Part shown: positions 17,997 through 25,467 of the stretch, in pieces
Numbering within the stretch: position 1 is the stretch's first letter
Layout: every line of letters starts with the position of its first letter
NCBI RefSeq assembly: GCF_025175675.1
Contig: NZ_JANIOA010000012.1
Coordinates: 1-64,000, forward strand
Reading direction: 5' to 3'
Origin: Sedimenticola hydrogenitrophicus
GTDB lineage: Bacteria > Pseudomonadota > Gammaproteobacteria > Chromatiales > Chromatiaceae
DNA: 64,000 nucleotides
Notes under the pieces: generated by a model
The model's input: the letters and a program-made list of their open reading frames with translations, nothing else
Told to the model about the DNA's origin: nothing
The model's database searches: none
Position numbers and translations under genes: made by a program

Positions 17997-18875
17997 ATGA
18001 ATAATTACCTGAGTCTGGAAAATATCAGTATCACTTTCGCCACCGACAATGGGCCGTTGAATGTGCTCGATGATGTCTCGCTGAAGGTGGATCAGGGGGA
18101 GTTTATCTCCCTGATTGGCCACTCCGGTTGCGGCAAGTCGACGGTGCTCAATATCGTCGCCGGGCTGCTCAATGCCACCACCGGTGGGGTGCTGCTGGAG
18201 AACCGCGAAGTGACGGAACCGGGACCGGATCGCGCGGTGGTGTTTCAGAATCACTCCCTGCTGCCCTGGCTCTCGGTCTACGACAACGTAAGACTGGCGG
18301 TCGACCAGGTGTTCGGCAAGCAGAAGAGCCGGCAGGAGCGTCACGAGTGGACCCTGCACAACCTGGAACTGGTGCATATGGGGCACGCCATCGAACGGCG
18401 CCCCGACGAGATCTCCGGCGGCATGAAACAGCGGGTCGGTATCGCCCGGGCCCTGGCCATGGAGCCCAAGGTGCTGCTGATGGACGAACCCTTCGGCGCG
18501 CTGGACTCATTGACCCGCACCCACATGCAGGACTCCCTGATGGAGATCCAGGGCGAGCTCAACAACACGGTGATCATGATCACCCATGACGTGGACGAGG
18601 CGGTGCTGCTCTCGGACCGTATCGTGATGATGACCAATGGCCCGTCCGCCACGATCGGCGAGATCCTCGCCATCGAGCTGGAGCGCCCGCGTCTGCGCCT
18701 GCAACTGGCGGATGATCCGACCTACAACCACTACCGTGCCGAGGTGCTGCGCTTCCTGCATGACCGCCACGCCCAGCCGGATGTGCCCACCGGAAAACCG
18801 GCCAAGACTCCGGAAGTGGCAGCCGAAGCGCCGGCGGAAGAGCGGCCCGCCAGGCTGAAACTGGCCACGGGTTGA
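17997..18875 (+). CDS. nrtD: nitrate ABC transporter ATP-binding protein (NrtD-like)
   Basis: 292 residues from ATG 17997 (SD AAGGAGCAATC). Walker A is GHSGCGKST, the signature is ISGGMKQRVGIARALAMEPKVLLMDEPFGALDSLTR with Walker B, and the H-loop is ITHDVDEAV. It lacks the binding-protein-like extension of cyanobacterial NrtC, so one ATPase probably serves the whole transporter as a homodimer. A Pro/Ala-rich C-terminal tail of ~35 residues is unusual for the family. Confidence 0.92.
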   Translation: MNNYLSLENISITFATDNGPLNVLDDVSLKVDQGEFISLIGHSGCGKSTVLNIVAGLLNATTGGVLLENREVTEPGPDRAVVFQNHSLLPWLSVYDNVRLAVDQVFGKQKSRQERHEWTLHNLELVHMGHAIERRPDEISGGMKQRVGIARALAMEPKVLLMDEPFGALDSLTRTHMQDSLMEIQGELNNTVIMITHDVDEAVLLSDRIVMMTNGPSATIGEILAIELERPRLRLQLADDPTYNHYRAEVLRFLHDRHAQPDVPTGKPAKTPEVAAEAPAEERPARLKLATG

Positions 18876-18897
18876 CGTCGGGTGGGCGTGTTTTAAC

Positions 18898-18970
18898 CAG
18901 GGGTCGGAGTCAAGCCGCGGAAAGTAGGACAACATGCCATTTGGACCGGCCGGCTTGACTCCGACCCCTG
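18898..18970. repeat. perfect 20-bp inverted repeat downstream of nrtD
   Basis: Arms 18898-18917 (CAGGGGTCGGAGTCAAGCCG) and 18951-18970 are exact complements around a 33-nt loop. A half copy of the same motif (TTTGACTCCGACCCCTG) sits at 46332-46348 near another repeat. No T-tract follows, so it looks like a dispersed palindromic element more than a terminator. Confidence 0.8.
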
Positions 18971-19005
18971 CTGGCGTGCCGCACCGGCATCCTAACGGCA
19001 CCTTC

Positions 19006-19080
19006 GTAGGGTGGGTTAGCGGCGCACAGGCACCACACTTCCAGACCACGACAACACCCGGGCACCGCGTAACCCACCAA
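19006..19080 (+). repeat. GTAG-type palindromic element, family 1, copy 2
   Basis: Nearly the same 73-75 nt as the element at 14285 (GTAGGGTGGGTTAGCGGCGC start, GCACCGCGTAACCCACC end), in the same orientation. With the preceding inverted repeat it fills most of the 392-nt gap between nrtD and cbpA. Confidence 0.85.
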
Positions 19081-19201
19081 GTCCCCAGCCGCCCTACAAT
19101 TACCGATCCCTCCTGGCCATACCTGAACAGGGCGTCACCGACGACTATAGTTCAGGTGTGGGGAGTGCCATGACAGGGTCCGCCGATGGTCGATCAGACC
19201 G

Positions 19202-19230
19202 CTGGAAAATGCATCGCCTTAACCCCACCT
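19202..19230 (+). promoter_or_regulatory. sigma-32-type heat-shock promoter for cbpAM
   Basis: CTGGAAA (19202-19208) and CCCCACCT (19223-19230) each differ by one base from the RpoH consensus CTTGAAA/CCCCATNT, and the 14-nt spacer is within its range. Transcription would start near 19237, ~30 nt before cbpA. Confidence 0.55.
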
Positions 19231-19267
19231 CATATAACAACAACGTTGCCACTCTCAGGTGGGGGTC

Positions 19268-20224
19268 ATGCAATACAAAGACTATTACGCGGTCATGGGG
19301 GTCGACAAGGGTGCGGCCCAGGATGAGATCAAGCGCGCCTATCGTCGGCTGGCGAGAAAATACCATCCGGACGTGAGCAAGGAGACGGATGCCGAGAAGC
19401 ACTTCAAGGAGGTGGGGGAGGCCTACGAGGTGCTCAAGGACCCGGAGAAACGCGCCGCCTACGACCAGTTGGGCGCCAACTGGAAGGCCGGACAGGATTT
19501 CCGTCCGCCACCGGACTGGGATGCCGGATTCGAATTCAGCGGCGGCGGTTTCACCGACGGCGACGCCTCGCAATACAGCGACTTCTTCGAGTCCCTGTTC
19601 GGCCAGGGATTTGGTTCGGCGTTCCGTTCGAGCCAACGCGGTGGCGGTGGATTCCACGCCCCGGGACAGGACCACCACGCCAAGGTGCTGATCGATCTGG
19701 AGGACGCCTTTCACGGCGCTACCCGCAGCATCACCCTGCATGCCCCCGAGCTGGATCCGCGCGGGCATATGATCACCCGCGAGCGCACCCTCAACGTACG
19801 CATTCCCAAGGGGGTCCGTCAGGGCCAACAGATCCGCCTGGCCGGGCAGGGTGCCCCCGGCATCGGCCGGGGCGCGGCCGGGGATCTCTACCTGGAGATC
19901 GAGTTCAGGCCCCATCCGCTCTACCGGGTGGACGGGCGGGATATCTATCTCGACCTGCCGGTGTCGCCCTGGGAGGCCGCGCTGGGTGCCAAGGTGAAGC
20001 TGCCGACCCCGGCTGGGGTGATCGATCTCACCATACCGGCCGGCTCCAACAGCGGCCGCAAGCTGCGACTGAAGGGGCGTGGCATTCCCGCTGCCAGCTC
20101 CGGTGATCTGTATGCGGTGCTGCAGATCGCTCTGCCGCCGGCGGACAACGCCAAGGCGAATGAGCTATACCGTAAAATGGCAGAGGAACTGGCGTTCAAT
20201 CCACGTGCCGGACTGGGGGTGTAG
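19268..20224 (+). CDS. cbpA: DnaJ-family co-chaperone CbpA
   Basis: 318 residues from ATG 19268. A J domain (residues 1-70) carries the HPD tripeptide in KYHPDVSKE. A Gly/Phe-rich linker (residues ~75-135) follows, then two type II DnaJ C-terminal beta domains with no zinc fingers, as in CbpA. It stimulates DnaK and in E. coli also binds curved DNA. The next gene, overlapping by adjacency (stop then ATG), is its modulator CbpM. Confidence 0.93.
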   Translation: MQYKDYYAVMGVDKGAAQDEIKRAYRRLARKYHPDVSKETDAEKHFKEVGEAYEVLKDPEKRAAYDQLGANWKAGQDFRPPPDWDAGFEFSGGGFTDGDASQYSDFFESLFGQGFGSAFRSSQRGGGGFHAPGQDHHAKVLIDLEDAFHGATRSITLHAPELDPRGHMITRERTLNVRIPKGVRQGQQIRLAGQGAPGIGRGAAGDLYLEIEFRPHPLYRVDGRDIYLDLPVSPWEAALGAKVKLPTPAGVIDLTIPAGSNSGRKLRLKGRGIPAASSGDLYAVLQIALPPADNAKANELYRKMAEELAFNPRAGLGV

Positions 20225-20542
20225 ATGAGACGGGAAGAGGAGATTCTGGTCGGCCTGCTGCTGGATGAGGAGTGCCAGCTGACCCTGGGTGAGCTGAGTC
20301 GGGCCTGCCGGGTGCACGCCGAGTGGATCGTCGAGCTGGTGGAACAGGGCATAATCGAGCCGCGCGGCGACGATCTGTGTCACTGGCGGTTCAGCGGCAG
20401 CAGCCTCGGCCGGGTGATGCGGGTGCAGCGGCTGCAGCACGACCTGGGGGTCAACCTGGCTGGTGCCGCCCTGGCGCTGGAACTACTGGATGAGATCCGG
20501 CGGCTGCGCAACCGGTTGTCGATCATCGATCGCGAGCTGTAG
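20225..20542 (+). CDS. cbpM: chaperone modulator CbpM
   Basis: 105 residues starting directly after the cbpA stop. The sequence fits the MerR-like small CbpM family that binds the J domain of CbpA and inhibits its co-chaperone and DNA-binding activity: an N-terminal LGELSRACRVHAEWIVELVEQGIIEP helix-turn-helix-like part and a C-terminal coiled helix LALELLDEIRRLRNRLSIIDREL. Confidence 0.92.
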   Translation: MRREEEILVGLLLDEECQLTLGELSRACRVHAEWIVELVEQGIIEPRGDDLCHWRFSGSSLGRVMRVQRLQHDLGVNLAGAALALELLDEIRRLRNRLSIIDREL

Positions 20543-20605
20543 GAGGCTCGCCCCGGGCCGATCGGCGGCGCAGCCACACCCGCCTCCGACCCCCAGCACG
20601 AAAAC

Positions 20606-20652
20606 CATAGGGCGGGCCGTGCCCGCCGATGGCGCCCACGGGGCGCCCTATG
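20606..20652. repeat. short palindrome (CATAGGGCG arms)
   Basis: CATAGGGCG at 20606-20614 pairs exactly with CGCCCTATG at 20644-20652; a GGGC-rich inner hairpin fills the loop. It is one of two palindromes between cbpM and brnT. Confidence 0.65.
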
Positions 20653-20671
20653 ACGGATTTTGGGGGGGCGC

Positions 20672-20826
20672 GTAGCCTGGATGCAGCCGCCATTCCCCCA
20701 TCCGCATAGACCGCCAGTGCCTATGACGGCGGAATCCGGCGGCTCGGCGCAACACCGCCCCGGATTCCGCCCGTCGCGGGCCGTGCGCCTGTCAGGCTTC
20801 CCGGGAGCGGGCTCCATCCAGGCTAC
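20672..20826. repeat. GTAG...CTAC nested palindrome, 155 nt
   Basis: Ends GTAGCCTGGATG and CATCCAGGCTAC are exact complements. Inside lies a second inverted repeat (GGCGGAATCCGG / CCGGATTCCGCC). The ends follow the same GTAG/CTAC rule as the other elements in this window, but the sequence belongs to a different family. Confidence 0.75.
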
Positions 20827-20845
20827 AAACTAACTGATAAGGTTA

Positions 20846-20880
20846 TTGACCCTCCTCATGAGTGTACATACAATGTACAT
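20846..20880 (+). promoter_or_regulatory. brnTA promoter with overlapping operator
   Basis: -35 TTGACC (20846-20851) and -10 TACAAT (20869-20874) are separated by 17 nt. A perfect dyad TGTACAT-ACA-ATGTACA (20863-20879) covers the -10 box, the expected place for autorepression by the BrnA-BrnT complex. The predicted start coincides with the brnT ATG at 20881, so the mRNA may be leaderless. Confidence 0.75.
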
Positions 20881-21168
20881 ATGATTGATTTCGAATGGGA
20901 CCCTACTAAAGCCCGGTCCAACCTCAGAAAGCATGGCGTATCCTTCGAGGAAGCCAAATCGGTGTTCTATGATGAATACGCTATCCAATTTGATGATGTA
21001 GAAAACTCTGAGGAAGAAGACCGTTTTTTGATGCTGGGCCTGAGCAATGAGTTACGCGTTCTCATAGTTGCACATTGTGAAAGACAGTCTGGAAAAATTA
21101 TCCGGATTATATCTGCGCGCAAAGCAACCAAGAAGGAGCGCAAGTTCTATAGAGGTGGCGCATTATGA
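20881..21168 (+). CDS. brnT: BrnT-family toxin (type II toxin-antitoxin)
   Basis: 95 residues with the BrnT pattern: FEWDPTKARSNLRKHGVSFEEAKSVF, D-E-E-DRFLMLG and RIISARKATKKERKFY, where the Arg/His residues form the RelE-like RNase site. The toxin inhibits growth by cleaving RNA and is neutralised by BrnA. GC content is clearly lower than in flanking genes, consistent with horizontal acquisition. The stop overlaps the start of brnA. Confidence 0.95.
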   Translation: MIDFEWDPTKARSNLRKHGVSFEEAKSVFYDEYAIQFDDVENSEEEDRFLMLGLSNELRVLIVAHCERQSGKIIRIISARKATKKERKFYRGGAL

Positions 21169-21389
21169 AGAAAGAGTATGACCTTTCAAAAATGAAGTCC
21201 CGGAAGAATCCTTATGCTTCCAAACTAAAGAAGCCTGTCACAATGCGGTTAAGCGAGGATGTGATTGAATACTTTAAAGAAATGGCCGAAGAAAAGGATG
21301 TTCCGTACCAAAGTCTCATTAATCTTTACCTGCGAGATTGCGTTGTCCATCATCGCAAAGTCGATATTTCTTGGCGAGACAAACCTTAA
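21165..21389 (+). CDS. brnA: BrnA-family antitoxin
   Basis: 74 residues, ATG overlapping the brnT stop (ATGA). The C-terminal half is a ribbon-helix-helix-like DNA-binding unit (KPVTMRLSEDVIEYFKEMAEEKDVPYQSLINLYLRDCV), and the N-terminal basic stretch should contact the toxin. Gene order toxin-antitoxin is normal for brnTA. It probably represses through the dyad at 20863-20879. Confidence 0.93.
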   Translation: MKKEYDLSKMKSRKNPYASKLKKPVTMRLSEDVIEYFKEMAEEKDVPYQSLINLYLRDCVVHHRKVDISWRDKP

Positions 21390-21390
21390 C

Positions 21391-21472
21391 CCGAACTCAT
21401 TCCGGTGGAGTTGTTACTCTAACCCAGAACTCCGCTGACCCCGAACTCCGAACTCCGAACTCCGCGAACTCC
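21391..21472. repeat. short GAACTCC direct repeats
   Basis: GAACTCC occurs at 21427, 21443, 21450, 21457 and 21466, three of them back to back. They lie in the first part of the ~350-nt gap between brnA and the cfa remnant; the rest of that gap shows no gene. Too short and unspaced for a CRISPR array. Confidence 0.75.
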
Positions 21473-21698
21473 TACTGACAGGGACGTTATCGGCGACACA
21501 GGGCAAGGGTGGCGTTCGGATGCCAGTCTGGTTTTGGCGAATCAAAGCGCCGAAATTCGGCCAGTTTCTCCGGTCAGGCAACCGCGACGGGTGATATTGG
21601 CGAAACCTGGCCGCGAAATGGCCTGGTTGATGGGGGTTGTCAGGGTGGTTTTTTAGCGAAAAGGGTGGGTTATATTACCTATACTTAAAGTGTGGCTT

Positions 21699-21749
21699 TT
21701 CAAGGGGCAAGAACTCTGGGGACCGAGGGCGCTCGGAAGATGAACGTGA
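21699..21749 (+). repeat. copy of the leader of the gene at 23904
   Basis: This stretch (CAAGGGGCAAGAAC... CTCGGAAGATGAACG) aligns with 23837-23884 just upstream of the secreted-protein gene, with several mismatches and one or two 1-nt indels. It ends where the cfa-derived sequence begins, so the region upstream of the cfa fragment is a rearranged piece of another locus. Confidence 0.6.
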
Positions 21750-21910
21750 AGTGGGCCGGCCTGGAAACCAGGTACGACAAGCGTTTCTACCGTATGTGGA
21801 AGTACTACCTGCTGTGCTGCGCCGGATTCTTCCGCTCCAGGCAGGGGCAGCTCTGGCAGTTGGTGCTGAGCAAGCGCCAGCGATCCGGCGTCTATCGTTC
21901 GGTGCGCTGA
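21740..21910 (+). pseudogene. 3' fragment of cyclopropane-fatty-acid synthase gene
   Basis: From ~21756 this is a copy of the last ~50 codons of the cfa gene at 28478 (KRFYRMWKYYLLCCAGFF..., ending SGVYRSVR). The methyltransferase domain is absent. Over 21776-21910 it differs from the intact gene at only one or two positions. An ATG at 21740, from the unrelated leader sequence, could yield a 56-residue peptide, but there is no evidence that it is made. Confidence 0.85.
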
Positions 21911-22894
21911 ATATGGACATGGCGACGCCCATTCCAAAGGAGAGCGGAGAGTGCTATGACGCACGCAATGGAACATTGTCAGCGGCGCTGGTGGAAGCGA
22001 CCGCCAGTGTGGTTTATCGCCATCGCGGCGGTGATGCTGCTCAGCGTGGCCGCGATCGAACGGATCGACAAACCGGTCGACACGATGCCCGTTGAGCGGA
22101 ATACCCCGCAAGGGTATGATTTGGCCTTCCGCGAAGTCGCGATCCCGACTGAAAACGGCAAGCACCTGCTCGGCTGGTTCATTCCCGCGGCGGGGTCCGA
22201 GTCCGCCCCGGCCGTGGCCGTGCTGCACGGCTGGGGCAGCAATGCCGGGATGATGTTGCCGCTGGCGCCGCCGCTGCATCGGGCCGGTTACGCCGTGCTC
22301 CTGTTCGACGCGCGCAATCATGGCCAAAGCGACGGCGACGGCTCGTCCTCGCTGCCGAGTTTTGCTGAAGACCTCGAACATGCGCTCAACTGGCTGGCGC
22401 TTCAACCCGATGTGGATGTTGCCAGACTGGCTGCGCTGGGCCATTCGCTGGGGGCGGGGGCGGCCCTGCTGGTGGCCTCGCACCGCGATCTGGCCGCTGT
22501 GGTGAGCATCTCCGCCTTCGCCGACCCGGAGAGCAATATGCGGCGCTTTCTGGCCAGCAACCACATCCCCGATTTTCCCATCGGCACGGTGTTCCGCTAC
22601 GTCAAGCAGCACACCATGGGCTACAACTTCAGCGACATCGCCCCGCGCAATACCATTCGGAAAATCCGCTACCCGGTGCTGCTGGTGCATGGCAGCGAGG
22701 ATGAGACCGTGCCAGTTGCGGATGCCAAGGCCATCTATGCGGAGCGCCCCGGCGAGAACGTCCGGCTGGTGATTCTGCCCGGCGGCCACGACCTGACTCA
22801 GCAAGTGGAACGCCACACCGGGGAATTGATTGATTTCCTTGATGAGGCGACGGGGCGGGGAAGGGGCGCTCAATCCGGATCGAGCGACAGGTAA
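21756..22894 (+). repeat. long direct repeat, copy A (cfa 3' end + hydrolase)
   Basis: 1139 bp matching 29481-30619 at a constant offset of 7725 bp, with no net indel. Identity is near complete over the cfa part and lower over the hydrolase gene (proteins roughly four fifths identical). Together the copies bound a 7.7-kb module. Confidence 0.9.
21956..22894 (+). CDS. membrane-anchored alpha/beta hydrolase (paralog A)
   Basis: 312 residues. An N-terminal hydrophobic segment (WFIAIAAVMLLSVAAIE) after a basic stretch suggests a membrane anchor with the enzyme outside the cytoplasm. Hydrolase landmarks: AVLHGWGSNAG (oxyanion), LLFDARNHGQSDG, nucleophile elbow GHSLGAGAA, acid HGSEDETVP and catalytic His in PGGHDLTQ. 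The substrate is unknown; a neighbouring cfa in the other copy hints at a lipid or ester. The SD precedes ATG 21956 (GGAGAGCGGAGAG). Paralog of the gene at 29681. Confidence 0.87.
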   Translation: MTHAMEHCQRRWWKRPPVWFIAIAAVMLLSVAAIERIDKPVDTMPVERNTPQGYDLAFREVAIPTENGKHLLGWFIPAAGSESAPAVAVLHGWGSNAGMMLPLAPPLHRAGYAVLLFDARNHGQSDGDGSSSLPSFAEDLEHALNWLALQPDVDVARLAALGHSLGAGAALLVASHRDLAAVVSISAFADPESNMRRFLASNHIPDFPIGTVFRYVKQHTMGYNFSDIAPRNTIRKIRYPVLLVHGSEDETVPVADAKAIYAERPGENVRLVILPGGHDLTQQVERHTGELIDFLDEATGRGRGAQSGSSDR

Positions 22895-22972
22895 TGCACC
22901 TCCGTATGGGGTGCCGCCGTTCGGGCCGGTTGCCGCCGTGCCCAGGGTCAACATTCAATTTGGGATTTTGCC

Positions 22973-23692
22973 ATGCAAATTTTCAATAGCTCAGGGGAGT
23001 GCGCCCCAACGGATTTTTCGCAATCCGTTCCGTGGCTTGCCGGTCTGAAACCGGGCGCGCTCGCGGCGTTCGCCGGCCTGTGCCAATCGAAGTCGCTTGG
23101 AGAAGGCCAATCCATCTTCAGGGAAGGTGCCCCGTGCAACGAACTCTACATCCTCGAATCGGGACGCGTGAAATGCTACCGGTCAAGCTTGGAAGGTCGC
23201 GAGCAGGTGCTGAACGTGTTCGATCGGCCAGGGGATACCTTCTGCATCGCGTCCGCCTTCAGCACCGGCAGGCATATCGTGAGCGCCACGGCGGTGACTG
23301 CGGCCAGACTGTACGTGCTCGAACTTGATGATGCCCGCTGTCTGGCGCATGAGCAGCCGTCTGTAATGCTGAAGATGCTCATCGCCGCCGGCAATCAAAT
23401 GAACCACCTCGCAATGCTGGCCGGGGATCTCTCGCTGAAAACCGTGACAGCGCGCCTGGCGAAATTGCTCTACGAACGAGCGATTAAACACGGCGTGCGA
23501 AACGGCAAGGAGATCCATCTGCGCCGCGATCTACTCCGGCAAGAGGAGCTTGCAGCGTTGGTTGGCACCGTGCGGGTCCACATCTCGCGGGCTTTGACGG
23601 GTCTGGTCCGGGCCGGCGGCATCAAGCTCAGCAGACAGACCATCCACATCGTCGACCTCGCGCTCCTGGAGCGGCTGGGCGAAGAGCGGTAG
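22973..23692 (+). CDS. Crp/Fnr-family transcriptional regulator
   Basis: 239 residues: a cyclic-nucleotide-binding-like beta barrel (LGEGQSIFREGAPCNELYILESGRVKCYR...GREQVLNVFDRPGDTFCIASAF), a dimer helix and a C-terminal winged helix (LLRQEELAALVGTVRVHISRALTGLVRAGGIKLSRQTIHI). FNR-type iron-sulfur cysteines are not evident. It lies between the hydrolase A gene and the secreted-protein gene in the same direction and could control the exporter module; the ligand is unknown. Confidence 0.9.
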   Translation: MQIFNSSGECAPTDFSQSVPWLAGLKPGALAAFAGLCQSKSLGEGQSIFREGAPCNELYILESGRVKCYRSSLEGREQVLNVFDRPGDTFCIASAFSTGRHIVSATAVTAARLYVLELDDARCLAHEQPSVMLKMLIAAGNQMNHLAMLAGDLSLKTVTARLAKLLYERAIKHGVRNGKEIHLRRDLLRQEELAALVGTVRVHISRALTGLVRAGGIKLSRQTIHIVDLALLERLGEER

Positions 23693-23903
23693 CCCCGATC
23701 TGTCGCCGGAAACGTCGTTCACGCAGGCCCTCCTGACGGCAGCAAGCCGGTTACAGCCGGATACACGTCCGCTCTCCTCACTACCCGTAACTTTTGTTAC
23801 AGACAGCTTGGGACTTTTGCCTTGAAATAGGGATTCTCAAGGGGCAGAACCTATGGGAGCCGGCGTCACTCGGAAGATGAACGAGCCAGTGGAGGAGATA
23901 CAA

Positions 23904-25112
23904 ATGAGACAAATGGTCGGAACAAGGTTTAGTGCGATTGTGGCGTGTGCACTTCTGTATGGGATCGGGTCTCTCGCGCCCGCAAGGGCGGCTGAGGCGT
24001 CTCCGTACACGGTGGAAGGCGACATACCGATGTTTTCCTTCGAAGAACCCGTGAAGCTACGGGTCAAGGTTTTCGATAGTTCCCGCCGGGAGGTTCGCGA
24101 TGCGAAAGTGATCTTCGAGATAGTTCCGGCCGCAGGGCCGCCGCCGTACGACCACATGACGGAAATGGGTTTCAAGGAGAAGATGGCTCACGGAGATATG
24201 AGTCATCCTGGTGTCAAAGATTACCGGCAGCACCTGCACACGATGGAGCTCAATCAGAACATCAAGGCTCCCCATGTCCAGAAGATAGCGGCGTACGACC
24301 TTTCTACGGGCTATTACACCGCGATTCATACCTTTCCCAGATTGCCTTGGGGAGTCAGGGTTTACGTAGCGGGACCGGACGGCCGCCTGCAAAGAACGGG
24401 TCCGGTCTTCCCGCATCGCTCCCACTGCGCGTATTTCGACGCGACGAATGTGGAACTCGTGAAGACGTATCTTCACCAAGCGGCTACGCTGGCAAGCAGG
24501 CAGCAGTGGTCGGATGTCGAAGGAAAACTTCGGGTGATGAGTGCCTCCGTGAGCGGTAAGCACGGTCTGTACTACATGACCGAGCGCCATCACGGCTACG
24601 ATATATCGAAAGTCAAGCAGGAAATGACCCGGCTCCAGGAGGCCGTGACCCGCAAGTCAAAGGAAGCGGTTCTTCAGTCGATAGGCGCGGTGCTGACGGA
24701 AGTGCAGCGCGCGGAGGACTTCTTCGGGGCGATCGAGGTGAAGCAGACGGCTGAACCGGGCCGCTATGAAATCGTGGTAACGGACAACGCCAACGAAAAG
24801 GGTGTGACCGGGGCGCTCGTGGTCGTCCAGGAAGATTACGAAGTCGAGAGCAATCTTACGAACCCTGTGATCGTGCCGTTCCAAGCTCCAGCCGACGGTA
24901 TGAACCACGCGAAGGTCGCATACCTGCCCGAAGGAATTCTTGCCGCGGAAGTGGGGAACGGCCGCTACAGGTTCGAAAGCAAGAAGTTCGGGACCGCGGG
25001 GAAACCGAAAAGGATTTTCGTGTACTACGCACTGCATCAGCCGGGGATTCCGAGCAAGTTCATTACGAAGGAGATGGACGTGCCCTATGTGCAAACAGCC
25101 GCTGGCCTTTAG
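23904..25112 (+). CDS. secreted protein of unknown function, His/Met-rich region
   Basis: 402 residues from ATG 23904, which has a good SD (GGAGGAGATACAA); in-frame ATGs upstream at 23853 and 23880 are less likely. A signal peptide (FSAIVACALLYGIGSLAPARA) precedes the mature protein. The first ~150 residues look like a beta-sandwich, with a His/Met-containing stretch DHMTEMGFKEKMAHGDMSHPGV that could bind metal. A helical segment follows (residues ~190-270, including KHGLYYMTERHHGYD), then another beta-rich domain. I do not recognise the family. It sits directly upstream of a three-gene exporter. Confidence 0.75.
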   Translation: MRQMVGTRFSAIVACALLYGIGSLAPARAAEASPYTVEGDIPMFSFEEPVKLRVKVFDSSRREVRDAKVIFEIVPAAGPPPYDHMTEMGFKEKMAHGDMSHPGVKDYRQHLHTMELNQNIKAPHVQKIAAYDLSTGYYTAIHTFPRLPWGVRVYVAGPDGRLQRTGPVFPHRSHCAYFDATNVELVKTYLHQAATLASRQQWSDVEGKLRVMSASVSGKHGLYYMTERHHGYDISKVKQEMTRLQEAVTRKSKEAVLQSIGAVLTEVQRAEDFFGAIEVKQTAEPGRYEIVVTDNANEKGVTGALVVVQEDYEVESNLTNPVIVPFQAPADGMNHAKVAYLPEGILAAEVGNGRYRFESKKFGTAGKPKRIFVYYALHQPGIPSKFITKEMDVPYVQTAAGL

Positions 25113-25467
25113 GCTGGCCCTTTAGAAAAGGGCATCGGCATGCCGCTGGCGCCGGCATGCCGAGGCTCACGTTTCTGAGGGATAGGAAGCCGGGAGGCGT
25201 TTCAACCGCATGGAGTGCAGGTTTACTGGAAGACGTAAACTCAACATCCTCAGTGTTATTGCGAGCGACCCTAACCGCGCTTGCCAGACCGCCTTTCCGC
25301 CAGACCTTCACCGCCGGACGCGCCGCCTCTTGGGCTTCGAGTGCGAGCGTTGGTGACCATGTAGCACGACAACGGCCGCGCGTCCCTTTGAGGGGCGTGC
25401 TGGAGCCACTACAGATCTCCAACTGATTTTATTTATTTATTTTTGGCAGAGGCTGGGCCGATGGTCC
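25113..25467. other. 355-nt intergenic region with hairpin
   Basis: Contains a perfect 11-bp stem (25135-25145 TCGGCATGCCG with 25153-25163) just after the stop of the secreted-protein gene, without a T-tract. The rest has an open frame (25157-25426) rich in Ser/Arg/Ala that does not resemble a protein. An AT stretch (TTTATTTATTTATTTT, 25428-25443) precedes the exporter genes. Confidence 0.6.

Noticed and set aside
21391-21472. Possible CRISPR or satellite
   Set aside because: The GAACTCC units are 7 nt, partly back to back and without spacers of constant length.
25157-25426. 89-codon frame between the secreted-protein gene and the exporter
   Set aside because: Ser/Arg/Ala-rich without conserved pattern or good SD; left as intergenic.
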